Counted from the stretch's first letter, positions 59,301-64,000 are shown. The stretch is DNA of 64,000 nucleotides from Sebastes aleutianus (GCA_916700875.1 CAKAKS010000060.1:3147334-3211333), one strand, 5' to 3'. The notes: generated by a model from the letters alone, not told the origin. Made by a program: numbers and translations.

Positions 59301-62157
59301 CAATCTCTAGGCACATTCGGATCCATACAGGAGAACGACCTTACAAGTGTGATGAATGTGGGAAGAGTTTTACTGTGAAATCCACCCTGGACTGCCACGT
59401 GAAGACACATACAGGTTGGAGTTTTATCACTAGATTTCACTGCTTTATTAAGTTGATGTTGAAGTTGTTTTACTTTCTTAACAGGATTTCCTACTGGTTG
59501 TGGAATTTTCTGGAACATTATGGTATTTGGAGAAGTGTATTTGACACAAGCCCGGAGATTTGAAACGGGATCTGGTGAAATCAGACAATATGAATGAATC
59601 TTAGATTACTTAAAGGAATGGTTTCACATTTTGGGAAATATTTTATTTGCTTTCTTGCCGAGAGTTAGAAGATTGATACCACACTCTCATATCTGTGGTA
59701 TTAATCTTGAACTATTTCTTTGACACTGAATTTTGTAATAGTTTCCAGCCCAACTGTATTGAAACTTTGATAACTACTCTAAAGGGAGAACAAGTGAAGT
59801 TAAATAAATGCTTAAAGCTTCCTGACCTGATGCAGACTCTTTGGGGCTGTCCTTAGTAATTTCAAAGCTGTTTGATATTAACAAAAGTTACATAACCGCT
59901 TTCTTATCAGATCCATAATACACAAAGAAAAGACAAAGAACAGAGAGGACTTCTGAAACTTTGACCACAAAGAGACAACAAGCTGGAGTTGTGATAGACC
60001 CACAAGTCACATTTATTCTCCTTACTGTATCTTTGCAGGTCAGAAACTCTTCAGCTGTCACATGTGCAACACCTCCTTTTCTACAAAGGGCAGCTTAAAG
60101 GTGCACATGCGCCTCCACACTGGCTCCAAGCCCTTCAAATGTCCCTTCTGCGAGCTCCGCTTCAGAACTTCAGGCCACCGCAAAACCCACATCCAGTGCC
60201 ACTTCCGGCCGAGCCTCGACAGCCGCAAAGCCAAGCGGTCTGCCTCGTCTAGCGGTCATGGTCAAGACCCAGGTACCGGGCAGGCTCTGGGACCGGGCCA
60301 GGGGCAGCAGACAGCAGCTTCAGAGGCTCTTCAATCCGTGGGTCTGCTACAAACGGCCAACTCTGACCCCAACATTTACCTCCCAGCCAACCAAGTCCTG
60401 ACGGGGCAGTTTGACCAAAGCCTACTGCAACCAGGACTGGTGGGACAGGCCATCCTGCCAGCCTCCATGTCAGGTAGGGATCATAGATGGGTCACACAGA
60501 ACAAAAAACAGCTTGTATTTACCCTTGCAGAGCGGTAGATGATAAGAGCATTGGTATATTTTACTGCGATTGATGCCGGTGTTTGTTAGAGCTTTGATTT
60601 TAGTTACTCAAAGTTATAGCGGTCATGGTCAGCAGGCATAATTTAGAGAGGATGAAATGACCAAAGACAGTGAAATGGAGGCACTGAATTGTATTATCCC
60701 AAAGAGTCACTGTGCGGCGTTATGGATGACCCAACAACAACACATTTTAATGACATTTGACACTTACTAACCGTAATGTCAGGCTGATGATTAATGCTTG
60801 TGGGTGTAACTGAAACGCTGCAGGGTTCATCACTTCTAGTGTCGATCGGTCAGTTTGTAATCAGTTGGCAGTTGCTCAGGACAAGATGAATCACGTCACA
60901 ATGCCTGATGTGGCCAGTACTGGGAGGAGGAAGGTGCTTTATCACCTCAAGCCACCTTCTGTGTACCTCCTTTCCCCCCAATCACAGGATACAAATCTGC
61001 TAACCCTTTAATGGAAAGTTTATGTAAAATTCACTGAGAAAGTTGCATGCATGAAGGAAGTTTTATCATAAGATCGTCTCCTTTTCCTCAAGTTTGGGCT
61101 CAAGAAACAAACGTTAATGAAAAATGTTTATTGGATTGGGTTTATGGTGCTGTGTAAATGCTTAATGAGGGTGTTACGGAGCAGCTGTGATTTCTGAATG
61201 CAGCATTTTGCACATACTTTCACCAAATTGCTCCAATTCATTTTAGTTAAATATGTTTACTGAAGTCTGGCTGCCGTTTGCAGCCAAGAAATAACTTTCC
61301 CCACACAGACCCTGGGGCATAACCGTTATGGCCAAACAGTTTTCCAGTCAATGCCTTTTTTCTTCAACCTCACCGCTCTGGATTTTTTACATTCTCACTC
61401 TCTTTCTCTGTTTTCTGCATTTTTTGAGAGAAGTGCACAGTTCACTGGAGGCAATCCTCTCTCAAAAACCTCCATCCTTTCATCATCTGGGAAACGACTG
61501 AACACATTTCTTTGTTGTCTCTCAATCCTTTGGTGGTACTTATTCATGAGATATTGTTGCTCCAGCAGAAACTATCAGTTTATTTTTGTAGCTCAGAAGA
61601 CTAGCAGTGGATATAATGGACTGTATGGCATGCCTTTATATCTGGCCTCTGACATCAGATGTAAAATGATATATCTGCCTCCTCTACCATAAAGGTACCT
61701 TTTTGTTTCAGGCATAGCCCTTTGTTAATAAAACCTAATGCTTCTTTACCTGCCATAACCTCACTGCAATAGTTAGGATTTCATCCTTTTTTTTACTGTC
61801 AGATGATAAAACTTTAATCTGGCTTATAACAGCTGGTTGAGCTTAACAGTAGGTTATTTATAAAATATACACACATGTTGACGCTGGAAAAAACTGTACT
61901 TTCTGTCCCTCAGCTGCCTGAAAGGTTAATTGAGGTCTACCATTTAGCACAAAATGAGTTATTAATACCAAAATGTGAATATCCAAATATGTCTATGTGT
62001 GTGTGCTGCAGCTGCAGGAGACCTGACCGTGTCTCTCCCAGATGGCCTGACCACGCTGGATGGCATCCACCTGCAGTTGACGCCTGCCAGCCTGGTGTGC
62101 CCCAACGTCCAGATCTCTGGCATCGATACCAGCAACATCAACAACATCACACTACAG
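22102..62157 (+). CDS. znf236: znf236 gene model, 23 coding exons, 3' end beyond window
   Basis: Fish orthologue of ZNF236, a nuclear polydactyl C2H2 zinc-finger protein thought to regulate transcription; human ZNF236 expression has been reported as glucose-responsive in mesangial cells. The 23 exons join in frame to 4,089 nt (1,363 codons) with GT-AG introns throughout. Visible in order: AT-hook-like N-terminus (residues 2-8), fingers 1-9 (39-310), linker (311-451), fingers 10-13 (452-556), basic linker, fingers 14-17 (624-728), Gln/Ser/Thr-rich linker (729-923), fingers 18-21 (925-1028), acidic linker with 12 Asp/Glu (1041-1052), fingers 22-25 (1120-1224), and a Gln/Leu/Pro-rich tail. The recognition rests on the linker stretches (VTDVIQQLLELSE, EPILITDFG, RYELAQQL, FTEEQTAELAK) together with the finger order. 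The human protein is about 1,845 residues, so roughly a quarter, including the last fingers, should lie to the right of the window. No KRAB, BTB or SCAN domain is seen. Confidence 0.93.
22154..23675 (+). other. znf236: znf236 intron 1
   Basis: 1,522 bp. The first 500 bp are relatively CpG-rich, including a direct repeat of AGCTCCGTTAACG near 22609-22642, and could be part of the promoter CpG island. The rest shows nothing recognisable. Confidence 0.7.
23676..23815 (+). CDS. znf236: znf236 exon 2 (finger 1)
   Basis: An acidic/Ser-rich lead is followed by one C2H2 finger at residues 39-59 (Cys39, Cys42, His55, His59). The acceptor is CTATCAG and the donor GTAAGC; it ends in phase 0 at residue 64. 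Confidence 0.92.
23816..27874 (+). other. znf236: znf236 intron 2
   Basis: 4,059 bp. It holds a C/CT run near 25738-25760, a TIR element at 26538-27115 and mostly unique sequence. The part around 24800-25240 looks somewhat coding-like (long partial frames on both strands), but no protein could be recognised. Confidence 0.7.
26538..27115. mobile_element. TIR element (MITE) in intron 2
   Basis: The left end GAGTGCTGGAAGGATGACG...GGTTCCCTCGAC is mirrored by the right end, reversed GAGTGCTACAGGAATGAGTCC...GGTTCCCTCGTC. This gives a long imperfect inverted terminus of about 70 bp. The interior has the words GCTAACGTTAGGCTATAA and GGGTATAAACAACGAGGC, typical of a fish non-autonomous element. There is no coding capacity. 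Confidence 0.7.
27875..28039 (+). CDS. znf236: znf236 exon 3 (fingers 2-3)
   Basis: 55 codons with two fingers, at residues 68-88 and 95-115, joined by a non-canonical linker (TTSDFT) instead of TGEKP. The acceptor is CCTTGCAG and the donor GAG|GTTAGT. Phase 0 on both sides, so the exon could be skipped without a frame change. Confidence 0.94.
28159..28337 (+). CDS. znf236: znf236 exon 4 (fingers 4-5)
   Basis: Fingers at residues 123-143 and 155-175. The donor is ATGAG|GTCAGG in phase 2. The nearby GTAAAG (after CAC) looks like a better donor, but joining it to exon 5 gives an immediate TAG, so it is rejected. The 119-bp intron 3 separates it from exon 3. Confidence 0.88.
28338..30359 (+). 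other. znf236: znf236 intron 4
   Basis: 2,022 bp; contains the hAT-like MITE at 29461-30123. The rest is unremarkable. Confidence 0.8.
29461..30123. mobile_element. hAT-like MITE, copy 2 (663 bp), inverted
   Basis: It runs from TAGGGCTGTC to GACAGCCCTA and is flanked on both sides by ATTTTCTT (29453-29460 and 30124-30131), a perfect 8-bp target duplication as expected of hAT transposition. It is the inverted relative of the element at 8332-9050. It is not coding. Confidence 0.92.
30360..30490 (+). CDS. znf236: znf236 exon 5 (finger 6)
   Basis: A Ser- and Lys-rich spacer precedes finger 6 at residues 201-221 (helix KKPSQLVRH), ending in the linker codon ACA G|GTGAGT (phase 1). The helix is the same type as those of fingers 10 and 22. 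The acceptor is CTTCCGCAG. Confidence 0.93.
30830..32225. mobile_element. Non-autonomous TIR transposon, copy 2, interrupted
   Basis: Diverged second copy of the 1328-1903 element. It reads from about 30830 to 30921, is interrupted by the hAT-like element, and resumes at about 31647 with GTTCTGAGAG, the word that is continuous in copy 1 near 1410. The left terminus is degraded; the right terminus ends CTTCAGCTTTAAG. Confidence 0.8.
30922..31646. mobile_element. hAT-like MITE TAGGGATG...CATCCCTA, nested
   Basis: The 725-bp element has termini TAGGGATG and CATCCCTA and several GGTTAAC/GTTAACCG words near both ends. The flanks are GTTCTCAG and GTTCTGAG, an 8-bp duplication with one mismatch. 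It splits the older TIR element around it. The interior is GC-rich, with no transposase frame. Confidence 0.88.
32598..32645. repeat. (CA)n microsatellite
   Basis: A CA run with TA and GC interruptions inside intron 5. Confidence 0.95.
33341..33513 (+). CDS. znf236: znf236 exon 6 (fingers 7-8)
   Basis: Classic TGERPYKC and TGEKPHLC linkers and fingers at residues 229-249 and 257-278, the second with an H-x4-H ending. The acceptor is CCCTTCAG and the donor GAG|GTAAGA; it ends in phase 0. Confidence 0.95.
34735..34920. repeat. Teleost repeat with TTAGCATGCTAA words
   Basis: The words TTAGCATGCTAAACTAAGATG and AACATGTTAGCGTTGTCAG followed by TTAGCTCAAAGCA are characteristic of an abundant fish repeat. 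This copy is partial; the class is not assigned. Confidence 0.55.
36050..36140 (+). mobile_element. L2/Maui-type LINE 3' end
   Basis: The words CAGCTGGGATCGGCTCCAGC, GTGACCCTGAACAGGATAAA and a terminal (ATGG)n run reproduce the typical 3' tail of fish L2 (Maui-like) elements. It is a strongly 5'-truncated fragment with no reverse transcriptase sequence. Confidence 0.85.
37236..38703. mobile_element. DNA element with long inverted termini
   Basis: The left arm (about 37236-37440) and the reverse complement of the right arm (about 38440-38703) match over roughly 200 bp, including CTAAGTGACTAATGGGGACA, CAGTATTGAGGGAG, TCGGGCAATTG, TTTACGTCCACTTAAAG and GTGTCTGACAACAT. A fold-back or long-TIR transposon is the simplest reading. 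A LINE fragment sits between the arms. There is no transposase frame. Confidence 0.8.
37592..38292 (+). pseudogene. LINE reverse-transcriptase C-terminal fragment
   Basis: Frames across this region read QVKEFKYLGV, then RELSRKAKLSIYRSVFVPT, ERTRSRLQVAEMGFLRRV, SLRDRVRSSVIREGL and QLRWFGHLVRM, followed in another frame by GRRPWGRPRTRWRDY and LAWERLGIPQSEL. This is the conserved C-terminal end of a fish non-LTR retrotransposon reverse transcriptase. It is broken by a stop just after the YLGV motif and by a frameshift at the C run near 38046-38052. It ends with (GAAT)n-like sequence, as LINE tails do. It lacks the catalytic core and is dead; the clade is not determined. Confidence 0.85.
38927..38938. 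repeat. Target-site duplication of the L1 copy, left
   Basis: GACCTGATTTCT occurs here and again at 41112-41123, exactly at the two ends of the L1 copy. Confidence 0.85.
39170..39240 (-). promoter_or_regulatory. G-rich tract in L1 3' UTR (G-quadruplex motif)
   Basis: On the minus strand several G3-or-longer runs follow each other, including five G3 runs with 1-2 base loops at 39213-39232. A G-rich tract in the 3' UTR is a known property of mammalian L1 elements. Confidence 0.7.
39258..40425 (-). pseudogene. L1 ORF2 C-terminal region, broken
   Basis: After the frameshift the ORF2 C-terminus continues: GTSFFFYLQLRTAMRTYGVPW, the NCTLCNQNALGTFFHM Cys-containing motif, then an in-frame TGA at 39603-39605 where a Trp codon is likely, and FWKKVAEMLSN onwards to a stop near 39258. 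The few lesions suggest a moderately young insertion. Confidence 0.8.
40426..40961 (-). pseudogene. ORF1-start/ORF2 fusion frame of the L1 copy
   Basis: An open frame starts MSTRLRNSKPKETADKPQ, a charged segment that looks like the start of a fish L1 ORF1. It then runs without a stop into SLTHLLNIVNSFSQISGYKV and NWAKSALLPLN, the part of L1 ORF2 that lies just after the RT catalytic YxDD motif. Further L1 marks follow: IKYLGVSIFPS, LQRWKTLPLSFHSRISTVKI, LPRINFL and FIWGNRKSRLKL. The frame is lost by a frameshift near 40425 and stops at 40365. That the first part is ORF1 is inference from position and composition. Confidence 0.75.
41112..41123. repeat. Target-site duplication of the L1 copy, right
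   Basis: Second copy of GACCTGATTTCT, adjoining the 5' end of the L1 copy. Confidence 0.85.
43164..43286 (+). CDS. znf236: znf236 exon 7 (finger 9)
   Basis: 41 codons with one finger at residues 289-310 (His305 and His310, an H-x4-H ending). It contains an extra Cys next to the second zinc Cys (CMDCSC). Phase 0 at both ends; acceptor CTTACAG, donor GCG|GTAAGA. Confidence 0.93.
43287..44742 (+). other. znf236: znf236 intron 7
   Basis: 1,456 bp. The GC-richer segment at about 43960-44215 contains GCTGACGCTGCGGGACGCAC and CCCCAAACTGGCCATCC, words I associate with a fish non-autonomous transposon. The long minus-strand frame across it is not a gene I recognise. Confidence 0.55.
44743..44916 (+). 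CDS. znf236: znf236 exon 8 (finger-free linker)
   Basis: 58 codons without fingers: Gly/Glu/Thr-rich, then VTDVIQQLLELSEQ, a short amphipathic segment shared with ZNF236 proteins, and a Gln/Pro/Glu stretch ending AINQDILQ. The acceptor CTCCCTTAG is weak in pyrimidines close to the AG. Phase 0 at both ends. Confidence 0.88.
44917..45868 (+). other. znf236: znf236 intron 8
   Basis: 952 bp with a (GT)n run at about 45173-45198; otherwise nothing recognisable. Confidence 0.8.
45869..46046 (+). CDS. znf236: znf236 exon 9 (linker with basic patch)
   Basis: Begins QALENSGLSVV, continues Ser/Gln/Thr-rich and ends in a basic segment (REKKRSIFKK, residues 424-433) that could act as a nuclear localisation signal. 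Acceptor TTCTGCAG, donor CCAG|GTAGGA, phase 1. Confidence 0.88.
46047..46529 (+). other. znf236: znf236 intron 9
   Basis: 483 bp, AT-rich, with a T run near 46408-46418. No element recognised. Confidence 0.8.
46530..46802 (+). CDS. znf236: znf236 exon 10 (fingers 10-12)
   Basis: The SIREENGVRWHG lead is followed by fingers at residues 452-472, 480-500 and 508-528. The linkers are THEKPFK and TGIKAFE, so they are not all canonical. Finger 12 has extra Cys residues (CQCCLKC). The helices KKPSDLVRH, VKSTLTAH and TSGSMKVH recur in exons 20-22. Donor ACAG|GTGAGA in phase 1. Confidence 0.96.
46803..47673 (+). other. znf236: znf236 intron 10
   Basis: 871 bp of AT-rich sequence with no recognisable element. 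Confidence 0.8.
47674..47877 (+). CDS. znf236: znf236 exon 11 (finger 13 and basic linker)
   Basis: Finger 13 at residues 536-556 (helix TSGHRKTH) is followed by a Lys/Arg-rich segment (about 558-580) and the conserved stretch PDIPLQEPILITDFG. The acceptor is CTGCCTAG and the donor TTTG|GTAAGG in phase 1. Confidence 0.95.
48055..48187 (+). CDS. znf236: znf236 exon 12 (start of finger 14)
   Basis: A linker is followed by RPYKCQFCSKAYKKSSHLKQ; the intron cuts finger 14 inside the codon before its last Ser-His (phase 2). Finger 14 occupies residues 624-644 once joined. The preceding intron is 177 bp. Confidence 0.94.
48188..48805 (+). other. znf236: znf236 intron 12
   Basis: 618 bp containing the MITE fragment at 48251-48386. 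Confidence 0.8.
48251..48386. mobile_element. MITE 3' fragment, same family as 13239-13600
   Basis: Shares CCAGAGAGGG, GGCTTCAGTTGGTTGCAATC and CCAGATCCTACACACNGNNNCCTTT-type sequence with the element at 13239-13600, in the same orientation; the left part is missing. Confidence 0.8.
48806..49066 (+). CDS. znf236: znf236 exon 13 (fingers 15-17)
   Basis: Completes finger 14 and encodes fingers at residues 652-672, 680-700 and 708-728. Linkers are TGERPYK, SGLKAYK and SDMRPYM. Finger 17 carries Cys where the conserved core Leu is expected (KSSPNCRKH). Donor CACAG|GTTTGG is weak, but joining to exon 14 keeps the frame (HRYELAQQL). Confidence 0.95.
49223..49455 (+). CDS. znf236: znf236 exon 14 (Gln-rich linker)
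   Basis: RYELAQQLQPQ start, then a Gln/Glu/Asp-rich, finger-free stretch to residue 806, of the kind found in transcription activation regions. The intron before it is 156 bp; the donor is GAAG|GTAAGC. Confidence 0.9.
49456..50154 (+). other. znf236: znf236 intron 14
   Basis: 699 bp with no recognisable element. Confidence 0.8.
50155..50256 (+). CDS. znf236: znf236 exon 15 (linker)
   Basis: 34 codons, Gln/Thr/Pro-rich (DSYVTTQHALPQNISQFETP). Phase 1 on both sides, so 102 nt could be skipped in frame. The donor CAAG|GTACAC merges directly into a CA microsatellite. Confidence 0.85.
50257..52984 (+). other. znf236: znf236 intron 15
   Basis: 2,728 bp. Apart from the microsatellite at its start and an A run near 51938-51947, nothing recognisable. 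Confidence 0.75.
50258..50311. repeat. (CA)n microsatellite at the exon 15 donor
   Basis: The CA run with CG interruptions begins within the donor site of exon 15 (GTACACACAC). Confidence 0.95.
52985..53127 (+). CDS. znf236: znf236 exon 16 (linker)
   Basis: Ser/Gln/Thr-rich stretch (GFTITESSYNQSQFSTVQQL onwards) ending in SAEV. The chosen donor GTG|GTGAGT is stronger than the in-frame alternative GAG|GTGGTG three bases upstream, which would remove one Val. Confidence 0.87.
53610..53770. repeat. Fish repeat fragment (GAAGATCGATAACCACTCTC type)
   Basis: The words CGAGAAGATCGATAACCACTC, GGGAGAAACCCGCTAGCCTGG and CCCAGCACC belong to a common teleost repeat. A 5' portion of what looks like the same family occurs at 59608-59720 (CTTGCCGAGAGTTAGAAGAT). 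Confidence 0.65.
53815..54035. repeat. Palindromic (fold-back) dispersed repeat
   Basis: The left arm 53850-53920 and right arm 53950-54026 are inverted copies (AACTGTTTTAGAGAGGTGTT against AACACCTCTCTAAAACAGTT, and CCTGCAAT against TTGCAGG) around a 29-bp loop. The preceding words ACTCAGTTACCACTTTATTT and GGTACACCTAGCAATGCAG are those of a familiar fish repeat. A transcript would form a long hairpin. Confidence 0.85.
54199..54305 (+). CDS. znf236: znf236 exon 17 (linker)
   Basis: TNGLLQQSSQDELQLTSETP, then the acidic QDYQEDSEDNSKRAYR; it ends in phase 2 just before finger 18. Acceptor AATCTAG, donor ACAG|GTTCAC (weak). Confidence 0.87.
54306..56805 (+). other. znf236: znf236 intron 17
   Basis: 2,500 bp. 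A (GT)n run lies at 54332-54349. The part at about 54370-55000 (GGCTTCAGAAAGTACTCCCA, CTGGCCTGCAGCGATGGGTT, CTCTTGGTCACCTACTTGAC) looks like a worn copy of a dispersed fish repeat. The rest is unremarkable. Confidence 0.6.
56806..56957 (+). CDS. znf236: znf236 exon 18 (fingers 18-19)
   Basis: Fingers at residues 925-945 and 953-973 with a canonical TGEKPYR linker. The helices KKSSHLKQH and VSAGVLKSH match those of fingers 14-15 closely. Acceptor TTTTCAG, donor ACAG|GTGAGC, phase 1. Confidence 0.96.
56958..57685 (+). other. znf236: znf236 intron 18
   Basis: 728 bp, AT-rich, with an A run near 57235-57251. Nothing else seen. Confidence 0.8.
57686..57862 (+). CDS. znf236: znf236 exon 19 (fingers 20-21)
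   Basis: Fingers at residues 981-1001 and 1007-1028. The linker between them is only five residues (IKSFK) instead of seven, and finger 21 has Cys at the conserved Leu position with an H-x4-H ending. The donor is CAAA|GTAAGG, phase 1, forming Ser1034 with exon 20. Confidence 0.94.
57863..58307 (+). other. znf236: znf236 intron 19
   Basis: 445 bp, nothing recognisable. Confidence 0.8.
58308..58611 (+). CDS. znf236: znf236 exon 20 (acidic linker, start of finger 22)
   Basis: A run of 12 acidic residues (1041-1052) is followed by a basic KSKRR, then the conserved EIITFTEEQTAELAKDPGEE and a charged helical stretch, and the first two thirds of finger 22 (KKPSDLV). The intron splits the Arg codon before the first zinc His (phase 2). 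Acceptor GTTATAG. Confidence 0.93.
58612..59310 (+). other. znf236: znf236 intron 20
   Basis: 699 bp, nothing recognisable. Confidence 0.8.
59311..59414 (+). CDS. znf236: znf236 exon 21 (end of finger 22, finger 23)
   Basis: Completes finger 22 (RHIRIH, finger span 1120-1140) and, after TGERPYK, encodes finger 23 at 1148-1168 with helix VKSTLDCH. Acceptor ATCTCTAG, donor ACAG|GTTGGA, phase 1. Confidence 0.95.
59415..60038 (+). other. znf236: znf236 intron 21 with repeat fragment
   Basis: 624 bp. The segment 59608-59720 (TTAAAGGAATGGTTTCACATT, TGCTTTCTTGCCGAGAGTTA, GATACCACACTCTC) is a fragment of the fish repeat family also seen at 53610. Confidence 0.7.
60039..60473 (+). CDS. znf236: znf236 exon 22 (fingers 24-25 and linker)
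   Basis: Fingers at residues 1176-1196 and 1204-1224 (helices TKGSLKVH and TSGHRKTH) mirror fingers 12-13. A long Gln/Gly/Leu-rich, finger-free stretch follows (GQALGPGQGQQ, then SDPNIYLPANQVLTGQFDQS) to residue 1314. Acceptor TTTGCAG, donor TCAG|GTAGGG, phase 1. Confidence 0.95.
60474..62011 (+). other. znf236: znf236 intron 22
   Basis: 1,538 bp; no exon or recognisable element, apart from pyrimidine-rich patches such as that near 61395-61435. Confidence 0.75.
62012..62157 (+). CDS. znf236: znf236 exon 23 (linker; last exon in window)
   Basis: Encodes AGDLTVSLPDGLTTLDGIHL and further Leu/Thr/Ile-rich sequence ending NINNITLQ, then donor CAG|GTTACA in phase 0. Two acceptors lie 6 nt apart (GCTGCAG and CTGCAG), both in frame, giving A-G-D or G-D at the junction. 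Following exons, expected to hold the last fingers, are outside the window. Confidence 0.87.
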
Positions 62158-62218
62158 GTTACACACACAGACTTCTGAACATCGTGTTATTATCCATGTG
62201 TGTCCTCACCCTGACCTT

Positions 62219-62903
62219 AAAGGGACTGTTTATAAGAATCTGAAATTGCTTGTTAACAGCGACACCTGTGGCCGTTAAGTCAACGAAAGTCAGGGCGCCC
62301 TGTTGCTCGCGCTCGTGCTCGCTCTACATAGACATGAACGAGCATTGATCAACACAGTGAGACGACACACGTCAGCTAAAACCACAATATCACTCTATAT
62401 TTCACCTGCTTGGCAGTAATGTTAGCTGACCAGACGGAGGGGTCTCCATGAATCACTGCTGATACTGTGTTTCCTGCCTCAGCCTCCCGACTGCGATCAG
62501 AAAGAACAGGGGAGACACCGGAGTTTTGGTCAGAGAGGATAACGTAACTCTTCTGCAGTGTGTAGTGTGCGGCATGCACGTGAGAGGTGGAGCGAGCAAG
62601 AACGAGCGCGGTGTGTGAGTGAAGGCAAGCAGGCAGGCAGAGGAGCAGAGTGCAGCATCGATTCCGGCCCTGGAGACCAAAGCTACGGTCTCCCCTGTGT
62701 CTTCTGGCTGTGGTCGGGGGGCTGGAGCAGGGAGAGATTACACTGTTTTGCAAGACGGGCTTCACTAGATATACTTTGCGGTTTTGGTGCTTCTGTGTAG
62801 TTTGTGTTGGAACAGCGTAGCCACACGCAGGCGCGCATAGGAAACACCGACCCGCAATGATTTACAAGAGTGTAAGTTTAAGAAATTACAAACAGTCCCT
62901 TTT
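62219..62903. mobile_element. TIR element (MITE), 685 bp
   Basis: AAAGGGACTGTTTATAAG at the left and TTACAAACAGTCCCTTT at the right are inverted termini. The words CGACACCTGTGGCCGTTAAG and AGAGTGTAAGTTTAAGAAAT are known from a percomorph element family. TTAA-containing flanks are present on both sides. It is non-coding. Confidence 0.8.
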
Positions 62904-63245
62904 AAAGGGATAGTTGAGATTTTTTTTGAAGAGCTGTTAAGAGGTACTTATGCATAGTCAGTATTACCTACAGTAGATGACGATCAGCACGCCCCAGGTT
63001 GGAGAAGCGGACAGGACTTACCGCACCGAAGCAAAGCAATGTACTGCTGTGGATGGGGCCGGCAGCAAAACATATTTTAACCACCTAAAAGAAAGGCCCA
63101 CCTAAAAAAAAAAAAATCTATATTAGTATGCTATATTTTAAATATTTTTACCACTTCACCTTGCTGTCGGACAGTCTACCGCTGCATCGATCAGTTAGTT
63201 ATTTGCGTTATTGTGTGACTTTCATGAATCCAAACTAACCCTTTT
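62904..63245. mobile_element. TIR element (MITE), 342 bp
   Basis: It begins AAAGGGATAGTTGAGA exactly where the previous element ends, and ends CCAAACTAACCCTTT. The internal words GATCAGCACGCCCCAGG, AAGCAAAGCAATGTACTGCT and GGGGCCGGCAGCAAAAC are typical of a common fish repeat. Confidence 0.75.
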
Positions 63246-64000
63246 AAACACCGAAGTTTCACATAACACAAACAAACTAACCGATCGAGGCAGTGATTGA
63301 CCAGCAACTCCCGTGTCCCCCAAGTAGTAGTGAACGGTGTTTGCCTTTTTATTTCTTAAAACATTTTCTTGTTTATAGCATTTCCAAAATACGTGCACTG
63401 TGTAAAAAATGGTACAAAATGGTTTATACTTGCACAATTTTTCTGAAGAAGGAGTTTATAGGTCAGAAAGGTTTGATTACATTAATATTCTGTGAATATA
63501 TCTTGCCAAATTATTGTTACTATGGTCTTTGATTAATCAAATATCTGGTTATAATTATTAGCTTTAATATTAAGTGCTAAACCTCTTTTAATTGCAGGCC
63601 TTCTAAGTCAATATTTCCCACTAACATCACAGGGCTTTATTATCATAGTTTAATTGAGCAGAAGACAATTTAATCAGTCATTTTTATAATTATTCCTGGG
63701 GTGCATATCATTTTGTCCAAACCATTTCTCTTAATTACTTAAACAGATTAGTTTATGCAAAAGGTTTTTGGGGATGTGTTGATGTATCATCAGCTTTATT
63801 TGAGGTAGAGTAATTCTTAATCAAGGTCTTGTACATTTCATTTACACAACTGAAAATTTAAAACCACCCTGTCAACATTGCCTAATTAATTAGAAATTAG
63901 GAGATAAAAGTTTATCTGTTTTTGTGTGCGAATGTATTCAGTACAACAGTGATGTGGTTAGGAGGACTTCAACAAGTATTAATGAGTTGCTTTTTACTGC

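Larger units (their letters stand above)
62158..64000 (+). other. znf236: znf236 intron 23 (incomplete)
   Basis: At least 1,843 bp. It contains two abutting MITEs at 62219-63245; the remainder to the window edge is AT-rich and shows no exon. Confidence 0.75.

Noticed and set aside
62376..62765. 129-codon minus-strand frame near the right end
   Set aside because: It lies wholly inside the 62219-62903 MITE.
63590..63612. Possible acceptor TTGCAG near 63598 as the start of the next znf236 exon
   Set aside because: In the required phase 0 the frame closes at once (GCC TTC TAA) and no finger or linker sequence follows.

Overview
The window is teleost fish chromosomal DNA. The organism group is an inference: it rests on vertebrate-style split genes with GT-AG introns, heavy CA/GT and CT microsatellites, and many interspersed repeats I recognise as typical of percomorph (perch-like) fishes. 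These include short TIR elements, hAT-like MITEs, an L2/Maui-type LINE tail and L1-type LINE sequence.

Layout: positions 1 to about 22,000 hold no protein-coding gene I can support. This stretch has simple repeats, several non-autonomous DNA transposons, and one candidate minus-strand exon at 18368-18519 that could belong to a neighbouring divergent gene. From 22102 to the right edge the window is filled by one plus-strand gene, the fish orthologue of ZNF236 (znf236), a polydactyl C2H2 zinc-finger protein. I could chain 23 coding exons without a frame break (4,089 nt, 1,363 codons, 25 C2H2 fingers). The last exon ends on an open donor at 62157, so the 3' end of the gene lies outside the window.

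The protein begins with an AT-hook-like basic segment. Nine fingers follow (exons 2-7), then a finger-free linker rich in Gln, Glu and Pro (exons 8-9). Next come two four-finger blocks (exons 10-13), a second Gln/Ser/Thr-rich linker (exons 14-17), two more four-finger blocks separated by an acidic linker (exons 18-22), and another low-complexity linker (exons 22-23). The four blocks read as A-B-B'-A', which points to ancient internal duplication. No KRAB, BTB or SCAN domain is visible.

The introns are a transposon record. Intron 4 has a hAT-like MITE with a perfect 8-bp target duplication. Intron 5 has a hAT-like element inserted into an older TIR element. Intron 6 (9.65 kb) has an L2 tail, a long-inverted-repeat element carrying a LINE fragment, and a 2.2-kb L1 copy flanked by a 12-bp target duplication. 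That L1 keeps both ends but has lost its middle, apparently joining the start of ORF1 to the end of the ORF2 reverse transcriptase. It is the most unusual object in the window. No tRNA, rRNA, CRISPR or prokaryotic feature is present.
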